Positions 33,360 to 44,300 of a DNA stretch of 64,000 bases are shown piece after piece. Each line of letters opens with the position of its first letter. The first letter of the stretch is position 1. A model generated the notes under the pieces. The model did no database searches and was not told where the DNA came from. It was given only the letters and a program-made list of their open reading frames with translations. The translations under genes and the position numbers were made by a program. This DNA comes from Capitulum mitella (Eukaryota; Arthropoda; Thecostraca; Pollicipedomorpha; Pollicipedidae): the NCBI GenBank assembly GCA_030062745.1, contig CP099851.1, forward strand, positions 11,286,393 to 11,350,392, given 5' to 3'.

Positions 33360-34660
33360 CCTAGAGTGGTCAAAGGTCATCCCGAGGTCACCGAAAAATG
33401 AGCTATATTATGAGAGGCGGAGCATTTCTCTTCCAAATGGCGCTAATCGCACCTTACTGTGACAGTCTATCACGGAGCTATTGGCATTTGAATCACACAA
33501 TCTGTGACAAAGCCGGTGACCTCTTATGACCTGTAGCTTTGACCTCAGAAGTCAACCAGGGCTAAGGTTAACGGTTGGCCATTTTCCGATAGGTACTAGG
33601 AGCGTACCAAATTTCATCAGAATCGAAATGGGTTGGATCATTTCTTGAGCGATTTGACGTGGAATAACCCATTACTCATGATCCACCTTCGGTTTGGTTA
33701 GATGAGCTCACGCACTCAGGTTTCTTGAGGACAGCTAAAAATGAAAAGGTGCAGAGATACGAAACTTGGTTAACTTTTTTGTACGTCATTTTCCCATCCT
33801 GTGTTAATTTTCAAACCCAGCGTCACCTCAGCGCATTGAACAAGGACAGGCCAAGAAAGACCATGTTCCGAAAAAAATGAAACTGACCTAAAAATTTTGT
33901 GAAATGTTCCAATTGGCGCGAAAGTTGCCAGATTGATAGAACATGACAAATAGGACAATTCTGTTATCTCGCAGTATTTAGAAATATCCGGGTCATTGGC
34001 CTGAGATCAGACAGATTTTAGGTTTCATTTACGTTTGTTCTTGAGAGTGTGAGACTGATTATTCATCCTAGTGTTTCTCACGTTATTTTCATTCATAACT
34101 GTTCTCCTTGAACTGGGGTGACGTCGTGTATCATAGCGAATTTTTAGGCCCGCCACCGAGCACAATTCTTTGGTTTACAATCGGAAAATGTTTGCTGGTG
34201 ATCATATATGCTTTGGAAGTGCTCACGCGTGATAAAAACTCCGTTCCCAAGGGTAAACTAATGCAGTTTGACCCAGGCTGACCTTATCTGACCTTTTGAA
34301 ATATGTCTGTTCCCAATGCGAACACACCTCGCACGGCCAGAAATGTTTAAACTACAACGAAGGCTTACTCCTACACAGTTTGTACTGCCACAGTCCTCTT
34401 AGCCGTGGTCGACCTTGCCGTCGCGAAAATGGCCTCCCAATATGCATTGCGGCCGAGCCCGCCTCCCGGCACCTGAGTGACGGACGTTAAAAATGCCTTC
34501 CGACCCGAGCTTCACTATGCAGAAGGGTTACGTAACCTAATGTTATGAAATGTTACGCTGTGACATGTCTGATCGACGGCGATGTGTTAGGTTATGCGAC
34601 AGACACCAGGAACGCCCAGAGTAACGGTGTCAATACTTTGACCTGGTTTGACCTTATATG
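33360..34660. repeat. TGACCT-rich decayed repeat
   Basis: Repeated GGTCA/TGACC strings (e.g. AAAGGTCATCCCGAGGTCACC near 33375 and several near 33515-33560 and 34270-34300) and blocks resembling the TTAA-2 5' region (ACGAAACTTGGTTAACTTTTTTG near 33760) suggest an old relative of the TTAA elements. Boundaries are not definable. Confidence 0.4.
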
Positions 34661-34663
34661 ATT

Positions 34664-36768
34664 TTAACCCGCGCCCAACTGAAATCTTGACGTGAGCGGT
34701 TGGAGCCGCGAGGGGGAGGGAACGTTTCAATGCCAACTCTTCCACGTTATCTCTCGGAACGCCAGAGAAAAACAGAACTTACCTCGTCTCAAAGCGATTT
34801 GAAAATTTTGGAAAATAATCCAACTTTTTGGCCAATATGTGCAAAAAAAGAATATTTGGGAGGAGCTCCAGCCCCGGCTCCACCTCTAATGAAGCTAGAA
34901 CAATTATGAGCATGCCGCTGGAAAGCCTACACAAAGTGCGTTACGGCGATATATAATTTATATAATTCATGACATGGATATAACTGCATATCGCACGAGG
35001 TAACATGTTGTAATGCCATTTATCATGTCGCCATATTTGTGAGGTTTTTGAACGTTGCTGACGAGCTGCTGTCCATGTACGCTTTCAGAACGGCAGGAAT
35101 GATTTGCACGAACAATTTTTAAATGCTGACAGATTAGAACACTAATAACCTTACGTGACCTGACCTGACCTTTGTGGTCTGGCCTTTCTTTACTTTATTT
35201 CACGCTCTGTCGAGGATCATTAACAATGCAAACAGTAAGGCAAGGAGTACCTTTGGACTGAAACTCCTTGGTTTTCACAATCGCAACCAAAAAGGGTGCT
35301 ACATAAGGTCGATCATATGACCTGGCCTGGCGTAGCATCATGACCTGATTTAAAGCACACTTGGCTTTCATCTTTTCTTAAGTCTAGATCTGCCGTTGAC
35401 TCATGAAACAGACCAGAGAAATAAAGCTGGACATCAGGATATAAGCCCAGCTACTTCTACGGTGACCTCGCATGACCTCGTATGACCTAAGGCAATTTAA
35501 CAACGTGGAAACGTCTTGGTGCAAATTTAGACTGCAAAATCGAATTCAGTGCGTATTTTTACCTTTCGAACTATCAGAACGGGGCTGTAGGCTCCTTTTT
35601 TGCTAGTTTACCCCAAATATAACCTGACCTGACCTCATGACCCTTCATGTGGGACAACACTATTTATCGTACGTAGGGGCTTCCCTGGCCCAGAAATGCA
35701 ATTCAGTTTTTACTACGGTGACCTCCCTTGACTTCAGGTGACCTGAGGTCATTTCACAGTCCGTGAGCGTCTTGATGCAATTATGGACTGCAAAATCGAC
35801 TTCAGTGTCCATTTTTACGTCAGGGATCATCAAAGCGGGATTTTAGACTCATTTTTGCTAGTTCACCCCAAATGTGATTTGACCTGACCTTACGACCCTT
35901 CATTTGGGTCAATGTTTATACCGTGTTTAGTGACTTTCTGAGCCCAGGAACGCATTTCGGGCACCAACGAGCCACAGAAACGGTTTAGAACCGTAAAAAT
36001 AGGGAAGTAGTGCGCAAATTGAGCTGACCTTAGGTCACTGACCATGACCTTGAAAAAAACCCAACACAACGCAATTCTTAGGAATGTCCTCGACTACTGT
36101 CTGATAGTTCAGGTCGATCGATGTCATGGCGTGGTTTGAAAAACACATCTAAAAAATCGTGGGTTGATGTCTTTTACATGATCTAGGTCAGTGACCTTAC
36201 ATGGCCAAAAGTTAAAATTTTATAGTACATGTGGAAGGGTTGTGAGAAAGGCCTTTTAGTTTTGCCATTACTAAAAGTGCTTGGGGGCATCGAAACGATC
36301 TCCCTCCCTGGGTTGCGCGGGGATTTTATGATAGTTGCAGGCTTCATATGTGTGCCAGACACACTGTGGTGTACTGCAGCCAAGACACATGTTAATACAT
36401 TCAGAACAGGCAAGACTCCTGTCCTCACAAAAGGACAATCTTTTGTCTTCATTTTCCGCTTTTTTGAAATGGTCAAATTTGGCCTCTAGCGCCGTTTCCC
36501 GACCTTCATAAATAAATCAAATGTTCTTGCTACTGTTAAACCCCTTTGGAGCTACGTAGAAGCCTTATCAAATTTTTCTGCCAAAAATGTCGCAGGAAAA
36601 AATAATTTGATCTGTGATGACCTCTGGTGGCCCCAATATTAAACGTATTTGAAGGTACCTTTCCTTTCACCGCGGGACTTATAATTCTGGGATCTGTGGA
36701 GGATCCTCATCCATCCCTCCTCCCGGCTCGGCAAAGGTGGATCCGGAGGCCGGCCCGGCGATGGTTAA
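34664..36768. mobile_element. Candidate third TTAA element (2.1 kb)
   Basis: TTAA 34664-34667 is followed by CCCGCGCCCAACTG, like the TTAA-1 right end, with a GCGGTTGGAGCCGC palindrome and a G-run close by. The far end ATGG then TTAA (36765-36768) is preceded by C-run/GGATCC palindromic sequence at 36700-36750. The inverted ends match poorly, so the right boundary is tentative. The interior is rich in TGACCTGACCT. No protein is recognised. Confidence 0.35.
35461..35972 (+). repeat. Imperfect tandem duplication, ~256-bp unit
   Basis: Two units begin GGTGACCTC at 35461 and 35717. Both contain GACTGCAAAATCGA.TTCAGTG, TTTTGCTAGTT.ACCCCAAAT, TGACCTGACCT and GACCCTTCAT in the same order. TGACCT half-sites recur in each. 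Confidence 0.75.
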
Positions 36769-37415
36769 TAACCGAGCTGTTCTCCAACTTGATGTTGCTC
36801 TCCCCAAAGTAAAGCTCTGTGTGAGCTCGTAGTTCCCTCTAGCGTCGAGAAGGGAGTACTGCACGCGTTTGGAGAAGTATCTTTCCTCCCCAACTCCAAC
36901 GTATTTATCTGCTGTCACTGTGCATTTCCGCTACATGCATTTATGCCAAATGTGTTAAGCATGAGGAATCATCATGGTTGTAAAAGCTCATTGCACGCAC
37001 AAGCTAAAATTGTACATTGAGACCCTGGCCATTCCCCTAAATTCGTCTCGATAAACAGCAACAGAAGTAAGACGCTCAGAAGAAAACAGGCTGACAATTC
37101 CGGCAACATCCAGCTTTATTTACCGAATAATTTCGACCCAGTGTTCCTGCCATTTGTGGCCAGACAGGCAACAAACCTCGGGTTACTCATGGGGCTAAGT
37201 ATTGTCCCATGAAACTTGATGCACAGATCAGTGTCACAGTAGGAAGGGACACGACATGTCTCGTTGGCACTGCTGCGTATTGCTGTCATCAGGACTGATG
37301 TACAGAAGTCACAAAATGCCACCCAATGCTCCAATTAGTTTTCTGCATGATCTAGACCAAGTGTATTTTCAGCTTCATAGACGAAATTCAAAAGAATGCT
37401 GAAATGCTCAGTTGG
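36769..37415. other. No recognisable gene
   Basis: Unrecognised mixed sequence to the right of the candidate TTAA element. Confidence 0.4.
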
Positions 37416-37565
37416 CATTCGAACGTTCGGCGAATATTCGGATTTAAAAGCGGCCAACCGAATACATGTTGGACATTCGAGTCTTGAAATCAAGATTCGA
37501 ACATTCGCCCAAGCCGAATATTCTGTCGAATATTGGAATCATATGAATCCGAATTCTCAGCTCTA
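37416..37565 (-). repeat. CGAATATTCG-rich transposon end
   Basis: Dense ATTCGAA, CGAATATTCGG and AAGCCGAATATTC strings ending in CTCAGCTCTA. It resembles 38367-38457 and parts of 31996-32164. Confidence 0.55.
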
Positions 37566-38366
37566 CTCCTGTCACACCGAAATATTGCATTCGAGGCTGG
37601 AGGAAGATACCAACCCAATCGCCATTCTGGGCAGCACCTCGGGCAATAATTGCGTAATTAGTTCAATGCTGAATGTTATTGCATCCATTTCGGGCCAATA
37701 TTTCTTTTAAAAACTTTATTCCATCGTTTGCCTACGGTGCCATCAAATCAGAGCTAGACCTAAAAGGAGATGGTAGCCCAGACCCTGATCCCAGTCCCTG
37801 AACCCTGATCCCAACCCATTGCGCAATGTCGCATAAACGGCATGAAGTTGTGGCGAAAGTTCAACGCATCGATGTGAGGGACACGGTTACACCACTGCCG
37901 TGTTTATCTCTTAAAGCGAGTAATTAATTCACACATAACTTGTTACCTTGCAATACCGAAGGCTGAGCGTAATCTGGTATTTCTCCTCATTTTGACCAAG
38001 GATGCAACAGCGCACATTAAATGGAGAGAACTATATCACCTTCAAGTCGACTCGTTTGCTTTATTCGATTGATCTGATTTGACTTCATTTTCTCTTTCTA
38101 ATCATTCTGAAATCCGAAGCTCTGTCGTCGTATGGGCTTGGCGGCCTGTCCTCGGCTCGGACAGCACAGAAGCTTCGCTGCCAATCAGAGCGCTTTCTGC
38201 CGCTGACGTCATGTCCCGCCCCTTCCTCGGTGGGGCCCGACCCCCTTCCGCCCTGTGCTCGTCGCTGACCGAAGCTAAGAAGTTGTGCAACTTGTTCATG
38301 CCATTGTGAATCAGTCCGACTTTCGCAAAATGTTCCGATGGTACCCTTTTTGATGGAATGACACCA
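37566..38366. other. No gene; promoter-like motif cluster inside
   Basis: Contains the CCAAT/CRE/GC-box cluster annotated separately. No exon is recognised. Confidence 0.35.
38181..38222. promoter_or_regulatory. CCAAT + CRE + GC-box cluster
   Basis: CCAATCAG (38181-38188), TGACGTCA (38204-38211) and CCCGCCCC (38215-38222) sit within 42 bp in moderately GC-rich sequence. These are recognised by NF-Y, CREB/ATF and Sp-type factors (established knowledge), and this spacing is common in TATA-less promoters. No transcript can be identified, and a transposon end lies 150-240 bp to the right. Confidence 0.4.
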
Positions 38367-38457
38367 GTTCCGAAAGATTCGAATATTCGACCCAACTATT
38401 CGAATGCACCCGTCCGAACATTCGAATCTAAAAAACCTATCCGAATACTCAGCTCTA
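38367..38457 (-). repeat. CGAATATTCG-rich transposon end
   Basis: ATTCGAATATTCGACCC and ATTCGAATGCACCCG strings finishing CCGAATACTCAGCTCTA. The last 19 bases match the ends at 32643 and 37565 with one to three differences, so it is a third terminus of the same family. Confidence 0.55.
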
Positions 38458-38639
38458 CTGCCAACACACTGAACCATCCGTGACGCTCAGTTTCCCGGTA
38501 CTGCTTCCATGTTAAACTGCATCTTCTTTGCACCTGGATTTGTCTGGTACATCGCGGGCAATACCTGCTTTATCTGTACATGGCTGTCGCCTGTGCCTGG
38601 ACATATGTTCCGGGGTAGGGGTCTGGCCCGCCATTGATT

Positions 38640-39278
38640 AGCGCTTGTTGGATCTGTCCGGGCTTTCAGTGCCCTAGTGTGCGTCTGCCTCTGGTGCTCC
38701 CCTATCTCAGCCGCCCGCGCCTTACACGGCCTCGGTATCCGGTTCTCTCCTCTGCCTCAGCGGTCGGCGCTCCTCTGTTCTCTGTCGGCTGCCGGTGCTC
38801 CGGTCTGTTTCGGTCGTCGGTGCTCTGTTTTGCCGGTGTTCTGCTTTACCTCGTCCTCTGAGGTTTGCTGAAACATCGGTTGCCGGCACCAGTGTTTCTT
38901 CTCGGCAAGCGGGACTACGCTGTGCTGTGTTCTGCTGTGCTCTGCTGTCCTCTGTTCTACTCCGCTCCGCTCTGCCGCCGCCGACACGTGGTGTGCTCCG
39001 GCATTGGTCGTATCCACTGTAGATGTTTCTGTTCCACTTTGGTGGGATGTAGCGTTCATCCTGTGGCTGCCGCGACCCAGCTGGTCTGTTTGTTCTGTCC
39101 GAAACCCGGCCTTATTTGCTCTGTCGCCTCCTATGGTCAGTTTGCTGCCGTGTCTGTCCACTCTGCTGGGAATCTGCCTAGTCTGCTGCGTGCCTGGCGG
39201 TCTAGCTCCTTATATGCCATTCAGGCTCCGGGTCTGTCAGATATGACAGCCTGCATGTCAGCCCACCGGCTGGTGTGC
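38640..39278. other. GC-rich degenerate repeat region
   Basis: Recurrent CTGTTCT, TCGGTGCTC and GCTGTGCT strings suggest an eroded minisatellite leading into the 20-bp array. No coding evidence. Confidence 0.4.
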
Positions 39279-39637
39279 CAGTCTGCAGGCAGATCTGCCA
39301 GTCTGCGGGCCGGTCTGCAAGTCCGCAGGCGGGCCTGCCAGTCTGCCGGCAGATCTGCCATTCTGCGGGCTGATCTGCCAGTCCGCGGGCGGGTCTGCCA
39401 GTCTGCCGGCGGGTCTGTCAGTCCGCCGGCGGGTCTGCCAGTCTGCACCCCAGTCTGCCACTATCTCGGTGGGTCTACCAGTCTGCCAGCGGTCTGCCAG
39501 TCCGCAGGCGGGCCTGTCAGTCTGCCAACGGGTCTACCAGTCTGCAGGCCGGTCTCCCAGTCCGCGGGCGGGTCGGCCAATCTGCTGGTAGGTCTGCCAG
39601 TCTGCCGGCCGGTCTGCCAGTCTGCAGGCCTGTCTGC
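39279..39637 (+). repeat. 20-bp minisatellite, about 18 units
   Basis: The unit is close to CAGTCTGCCGGCGGGTCTGC, with transitions at a few positions and some irregular units (near 39436-39480). Twenty is not a multiple of three, so the repeat peptide has a 60-bp cycle. The 395-codon plus-strand frame at 38865-40052 and opposing minus frames are explained by the lack of stop codons in the unit; I do not call them genes. Confidence 0.9.
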
Positions 39638-39960
39638 GGTGCGTCGGCGGGCGGCGCGGCCGGATCCGTGGCCGCTGCCGGGCCGCTGGAGGCCGGCCCG
39701 CCACCAAGGCCACCCTGCCCACATGGCCGGCGCGGTGCGGCGCGACTCGGCCGAGCGCTGCGGCGCCGGCAGCAGCGCGCGGGCGGCGGCCGATGCGGCG
39801 TGGCGCGGCGCGGCGCGGCCGCCGACGGTGCCATGGTGGTGTGCGGTGCGGCGGCGTGTGCGCCGAGACGCCGACGACGGGTACAACCGTGGCCAGCGTG
39901 ACAGGTCAGTTTGCCGCCGGGCTCCGGGGTGGGGTGTGACGCCGGGTCCGGAGGGTGCGG
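39638..39960. other. CpG-rich island
   Basis: Very GC-rich with GGCGCGGCG strings, immediately after the minisatellite. An ATG at 39723 opens a frame reaching CAGGTCAGT near 39902, a donor-like site, so a first exon is conceivable, but no protein family is recognised. Confidence 0.45.
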
Positions 39961-41739
39961 GTTGTTGTGGGTGGCTGTTGCAGGGTGGGACAGGACGACG
40001 CGACAGCCTGTTGCGGCAGGGGCTGTGGCAGCTAGAGTTGAGTCGTTGGTGAAAGTCCTGTGGATCGCTGTATTTGTTGCCTGCGTGCCCTTTCCGCACA
40101 TCAAACATCTGGCACATCCATTCTTGCAACTTATCGAATAAGCCTTACGCTAAAGAGCTGCAGCACCATTGAAACAACTCTCAAACAGCGGTCGCGCCGA
40201 AATAAAGACTTCAGCTCCTTGTATACACTCTTCGTAGGACCGTTGTTATGACATTGTATCCTGCATGTTTATGATGTGACATGATATCATTATTTTGTTC
40301 TCCTTTACCCCCGAAAAAACGTGATGACTCACAGCATGTAAATGACGCTAAGGAATGCAAGACCCCAGTTCTAAACGTCCGGCACACATTGGCTCACAAC
40401 TGTGTGTCGACCGCATTAAATCCGCATTAGACAGCTATCAAATGTTTATAGCAACAACTCCACCATAGCATGCCGCAAAAGTGCATTTAAAATATGACAT
40501 TTAAGCGCAAGAACGTCATTCACGCCGTTGTGATCATGGTTCAGCTTTAACGTAAAGAAAATAACATTAGTAAAAAGAATTATGCAAACGTTACTTTACT
40601 AGCCTTGTCAGAGCAAAGAAACATCAAGGACATGGCTGTATATCGGGGTCGACTTTACCGTACCCCTGAGTTCGACCACCTTTGCAGCTGACCTTGTGCA
40701 CCCACATCTCCTGCACGAGTCATACCGCGGACGGCCATGAAGTGGGGATCGGCACACTGTTGGGCCAGTGTTATGTCGCCAAACGCAAGGCCACGTTGCT
40801 GTCCTGGTCGGATTACACAGGCTCCGACTTTGCGTGGGCTTTATGCATGTCAGGATGGCTTACAGGAGGCCTGAAGGTCTGTGCCAACATTGAATATGTG
40901 CATATCGGCTAGATATGGCCAGGGTCAGCGCAATGAACACTTCGTGGTAATCGCGATGAACACGACCTGCGAAGCTGTTGTTAGGTTGAACTGCCGTCAT
41001 ATGCTTTTGAACGGCTTCAGTCGCACTGCCGATCAGGCTCGGTATCGTTTGTCTGATCTTGTTTTGACGGGACGACGATGAGTGTGGGTGTCCACCAAGA
41101 CGCAAACAGCTGACGGAGGCGAAAGGACGTTTTCGTCAAGGAGTTGTGGAAAACCAAGTAGGTCAAGATACCACGCAAAGCTATGTTCATAAACCTTAAA
41201 ATTTCAGCACCATATGCTCGAAGTAAGTTTATACGCGTGTGAATCTTCATGCGATTCTGAGCCCGATCCTATCCTAGATTGTGCTATAGTATAAGCGTGG
41301 TAAGCATCTGTTTTCTGTAGGTGTTCGTAACACTACGCATGGTACGCCGTTAGAACCAAGATTCTCTAAAGTCGGTAAGTTCACCGTTCTATCTGTCCCA
41401 TTGGCTGCCACACCCAAGCACTGCACTTGAAATTACTGCACCTTTTCCCGACTACAAGTTTGCTAAAAAAGCAGATCAGCTGACACCAAGCACCAGCACA
41501 GCCGCGTGCTGCTTAAAGCCGTCGGGATATACGTCTGACGCTACCATCACGAACCCGGAGCTGAACCTTCTCCAGCCAAAAGGCAGCTCCCAAACATCGC
41601 GAGCACGTACGTGGTGTTTCTCCAGGGGGAAGAATAGACTTCTCGACATTTCACAGAAATCGCAAGCACTTACGTGGCCAGCCAAAATCAACTGAGTTCC
41701 GAATCAACCAAGCGCGTCGTCACAGACGTGACGACCGCA
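39961..41739. other. No recognisable gene
   Basis: Composition returns to average. No domain, RNA or repeat is recognised over 1.8 kb. Confidence 0.45.
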
Positions 41740-42620
41740 AACGCGTCCTTCGTTCACCGAGACTAACCGCGGTCTTACGGGACCGGGCCGCTCGTTACTA
41801 ACGGACCGCCCCCCCCTTGCTGGGGGAGCGCCCCTGTCCTGCCCGGGGAGCGGCGGCGGGCGGCGCCCCTCCCTGGCTGGGAGCAGGCCCGGTCCACCGG
41901 GTAACCGCCGCCAACCATGCAACGGTGACGCCAGGTCTTTGTCCGGCGGGGCCGAGCAGGCATCCGAGCTATTTCCCCCGGGAAACGACGCGAGAGGGGA
42001 GCAGGCAGCCACGCCGCCGGGCAGCGGGCCGAATTCTCAAGGAATTCCCGCCGAACTCCCCGGGGGCGAAGTGAACCAGCCTCCCTATCATAGACCGCCG
42101 ACGGACGGTGCCTGTCGAACTCCTTCATTGGAATTCGCCCATCGCTGTGTGGTGTCTGCAATGTGGACTCCGTCAGCTCTGTATGGCCGTCCATATGGTG
42201 ACCACGCCGCCGGCCTGTCGCCCGGCCGTCGGCAGGCGAGCAGCTGCCGGTGCCGCCACCTGACGTCGACCCGCCGCCGCCGCCGCCGGGCACTGCCGTC
42301 GGCGGCCGGCCTGGAGCGGTCACCAGCTGTGACTGCGCCGGGTTGGTCCGATCTGGAGAGTCGGGGGGGGGGCGGTGCGGACCTTGAAGTCGGGCCCGCC
42401 GGCGCCCGGTGAGCGCCGGCCGGCAGCCGAAGCCGGCGCCGCTCCCGGCGGCCCTCGGCCGTATCCTTGAGCCGCCCCGGCCGCGCGGCTGACCGAGGGG
42501 ACCGTTACCCCCCCCCCCCCCGGTTCATCCCATACCGCTGGTCCGGCCGAGCGGCGGGCATAATTGGGGTTGGAGCGGGCCAGCCGCCAGTGGGCGGTGT
42601 TCTGAGCGGTGCACGCTGAC
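41740..42620. other. CpG-rich island with C- and G-runs
   Basis: GC-rich, CpG-dense sequence with runs such as CCCCCCCCCC near 42509 and a CCGCCGCCGCC tract near 42271. Opposing long frames (up to 182 codons) are explained by composition. No core promoter can be chosen. Confidence 0.5.
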
Positions 42621-42654
42621 AAGACGCGGCTAGGGGAACACTCAGTCTGGCTAC

Positions 42655-42880
42655 GTTAGTCTGACCGCCACAGTTTGTCTGTGTTAGTCTGATCGCTGGT
42701 CTGTTATAGTCTGACCGCCACAGTCTGGCTATGTTAGTCTGTCCGCTACAGTCTCTCTGTTAGTCTGATCGCCACAGTCTAGCTGTGTCAGTGTGACCTT
42801 CACAGTGTGACCGTGTTAGTCTGGCTGCCACAGTCTGGCTATGTTCACTGGCTTTGTCTGGCTCTGTTAGTCAGGGAGTG
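42655..42880 (+). repeat. 28-bp minisatellite, about eight units
   Basis: Units approximate GTTAGTCTGACCGCCACAGT plus CTGGCTAT. Most are 28 bp, with 22- and 26-bp variants. Degeneracy increases at the right end. Confidence 0.85.
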
Positions 42881-43394
42881 CTTTTGACCGGGTTGACCTA
42901 TCTGTTTAAGTCCGGCGGCGTCAGATCGGCCGAGACAGCCTGCCTGTGTCGCTTCTTCACATACCCGACCATTGGGATTCTTTGGCGTCTTTGTCCATGC
43001 AACGTCAGTGGCGTGATGTTGGTGCTAATGTCCCCAATAGTTAGGCGAGTGATTTTAATATTGTCCAAATCTCCATCTAGGCTGCTCAACATCATCATAG
43101 CTCGGCGCAGACGCTCGGTGCAGACGCTCGGTTTGGCTCTGCCTGAGGGTTCTTGACAGAGGTCCCGCCAGCATGGCCCACAAGGGTGACGCCCACGTCG
43201 TTTCGATGTCACTCCATTCAGAACTGCACTGCCAGCCCAAACCAGGATTTGCGTGGCCTGCAGTGCGTGACTCCCTCTCCTTCTGTAGCACTAGTCTATC
43301 AATCCACGCACAGGTTTTTCTATGAGGGCCATTAGTTATACAAAAAGGACAGATGCATACATGAAATGTCAGTCGGAAGAGGAGTCGTCGGATT
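42881..43394. other. No recognisable gene
   Basis: Unremarkable sequence between two tandem-repeat blocks. Confidence 0.4.
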
Positions 43395-43490
43395 TCAGGC
43401 GCCGGCCATCAGACATCAGGCGTCAGGCGCCAGGCGCCAGATGTCAGGCGTCAGACATCAGGCGTCAGACGCCACGTCAGACGTCAGTGG
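43395..43490 (+). repeat. Short CAGGCGTCAGAC-type tandem repeat
   Basis: Repeated ATCAGGCGTCAG and CAGGCGCCAG strings with an irregular 7-14-bp period. Confidence 0.7.
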
Positions 43491-43924
43491 CGGCGCGTCT
43501 GAGCGCGCCGACCTTCGGACGCCGCCAGGAGCTGTGCCGCGCCATTGAATTCTGTCGGGCCAATCTGCAGTTGGCCAGTCTGATGGATCTTCCCATCCTT
43601 CGAAGGAGACCCTGCGTGGAAACATGGACGTAGCGGGGGGGGGGGACAAGGGGCACGCCCACTTGAAGCTGAAAATTTACTTTTCTCTACGCATCAAACA
43701 TGAAAAAAACTAGAATTGAAAAATAGCATGGCTGAAATATAATTTTTTCAGCCTTGAGATGGAGATTAGGCTTGCTCGAGCCCCTTCCTGGCAAAATGCT
43801 GGCCACGTCCCTGGGCTAAAGCCCCAGTTTCGAGCGGCCGCCGGGAGCAGCAGACTCTCAGTCTGCTGACTCTCGACTCTCAGTCTCCACCTGCCGACCA
43901 GGCTGACCCGCGAACTGCGCGTTT
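43491..43924. other. No recognisable gene
   Basis: Contains a G-run at 43635-43645. Nothing recognised. Confidence 0.35.
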
Positions 43925-43964
43925 CCGACCCGGACTGATCCGATCCGACCCGGACTGATCCGAT
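43925..43964 (+). repeat. Perfect 20-bp tandem duplication
   Basis: CCGACCCGGACTGATCCGAT occurs twice head to tail. Confidence 0.9.
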
Positions 43965-44034
43965 CCGAACACATCAGACGATCGTTAGTCCGAGTCTAGC
44001 CGGCCATCCCCACGGAGTCATCTCAGCACCAGAT

Positions 44035-44300
44035 TTCACTGCGAACAGCAGCTGATTCGCGGGACATGTGTCAGAACCAACAGCGACCGGTTTAATTGCC
44101 ACCAGATGTCAGGACCAACAGCGCCTGGTTCTCGGGACACCAGATGTCGGGACTGACGGTGTCTGGTTCCTAGAGCGTGGCAGGACCAACAGTGGCTAGT
44201 TCCCGGGACACCAGATGTCTGGACCAACAGTTGTTGGTTCTGGCGACACCAGGTGTCATCGCTTACAGTGGCTGGTTCTTGGGACCTTAGATGTCAAGCG
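44035..44300 (+). repeat. ~38-bp minisatellite, about seven units
   Basis: Units contain ACCAGATGTCAGGACCAACAG, then GG.TGGTTCTCGGGAC. Two intact units start near 44101 and 44139; others are diverged. The period is 38-39 bp. Confidence 0.8.

Larger units (their letters stand above)
32643..37565. mobile_element. Candidate 4.9-kb terminal-inverted-repeat element
   Basis: The left end TAGAGCTGAGAATTTGGAT (32643-32661) is matched by the reverse complement of the right end ATCCGAATTCTCAGCTCTA (37547-37565) with one mismatch. The bases just outside, GTCCTGTG and CTCCTGTC, share TCCTGT, a possible eroded target duplication. Inverted ends of this kind and an 8-bp target suggest hAT, but no transposase is seen and other elements are nested inside. 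A third end of the same type at 38439-38457 means the pairing could be chance juxtaposition of two elements. Confidence 0.35.

Noticed and set aside
32894-33364. 156-codon plus-strand frame
   Set aside because: No recognisable family, and its right end runs into the TGACCT-rich repeat.
39723-39910. Possible first exon with ATG and donor-like CAGGTCAGT
   Set aside because: The frame is arginine/alanine-rich by composition and no protein family or downstream exon is recognised.
38865-40052. 395-codon plus-strand open frame
   Set aside because: It crosses the 20-bp minisatellite and a CpG island, both of which rarely contain stops. Opposing frames are equally open and no domain is present.
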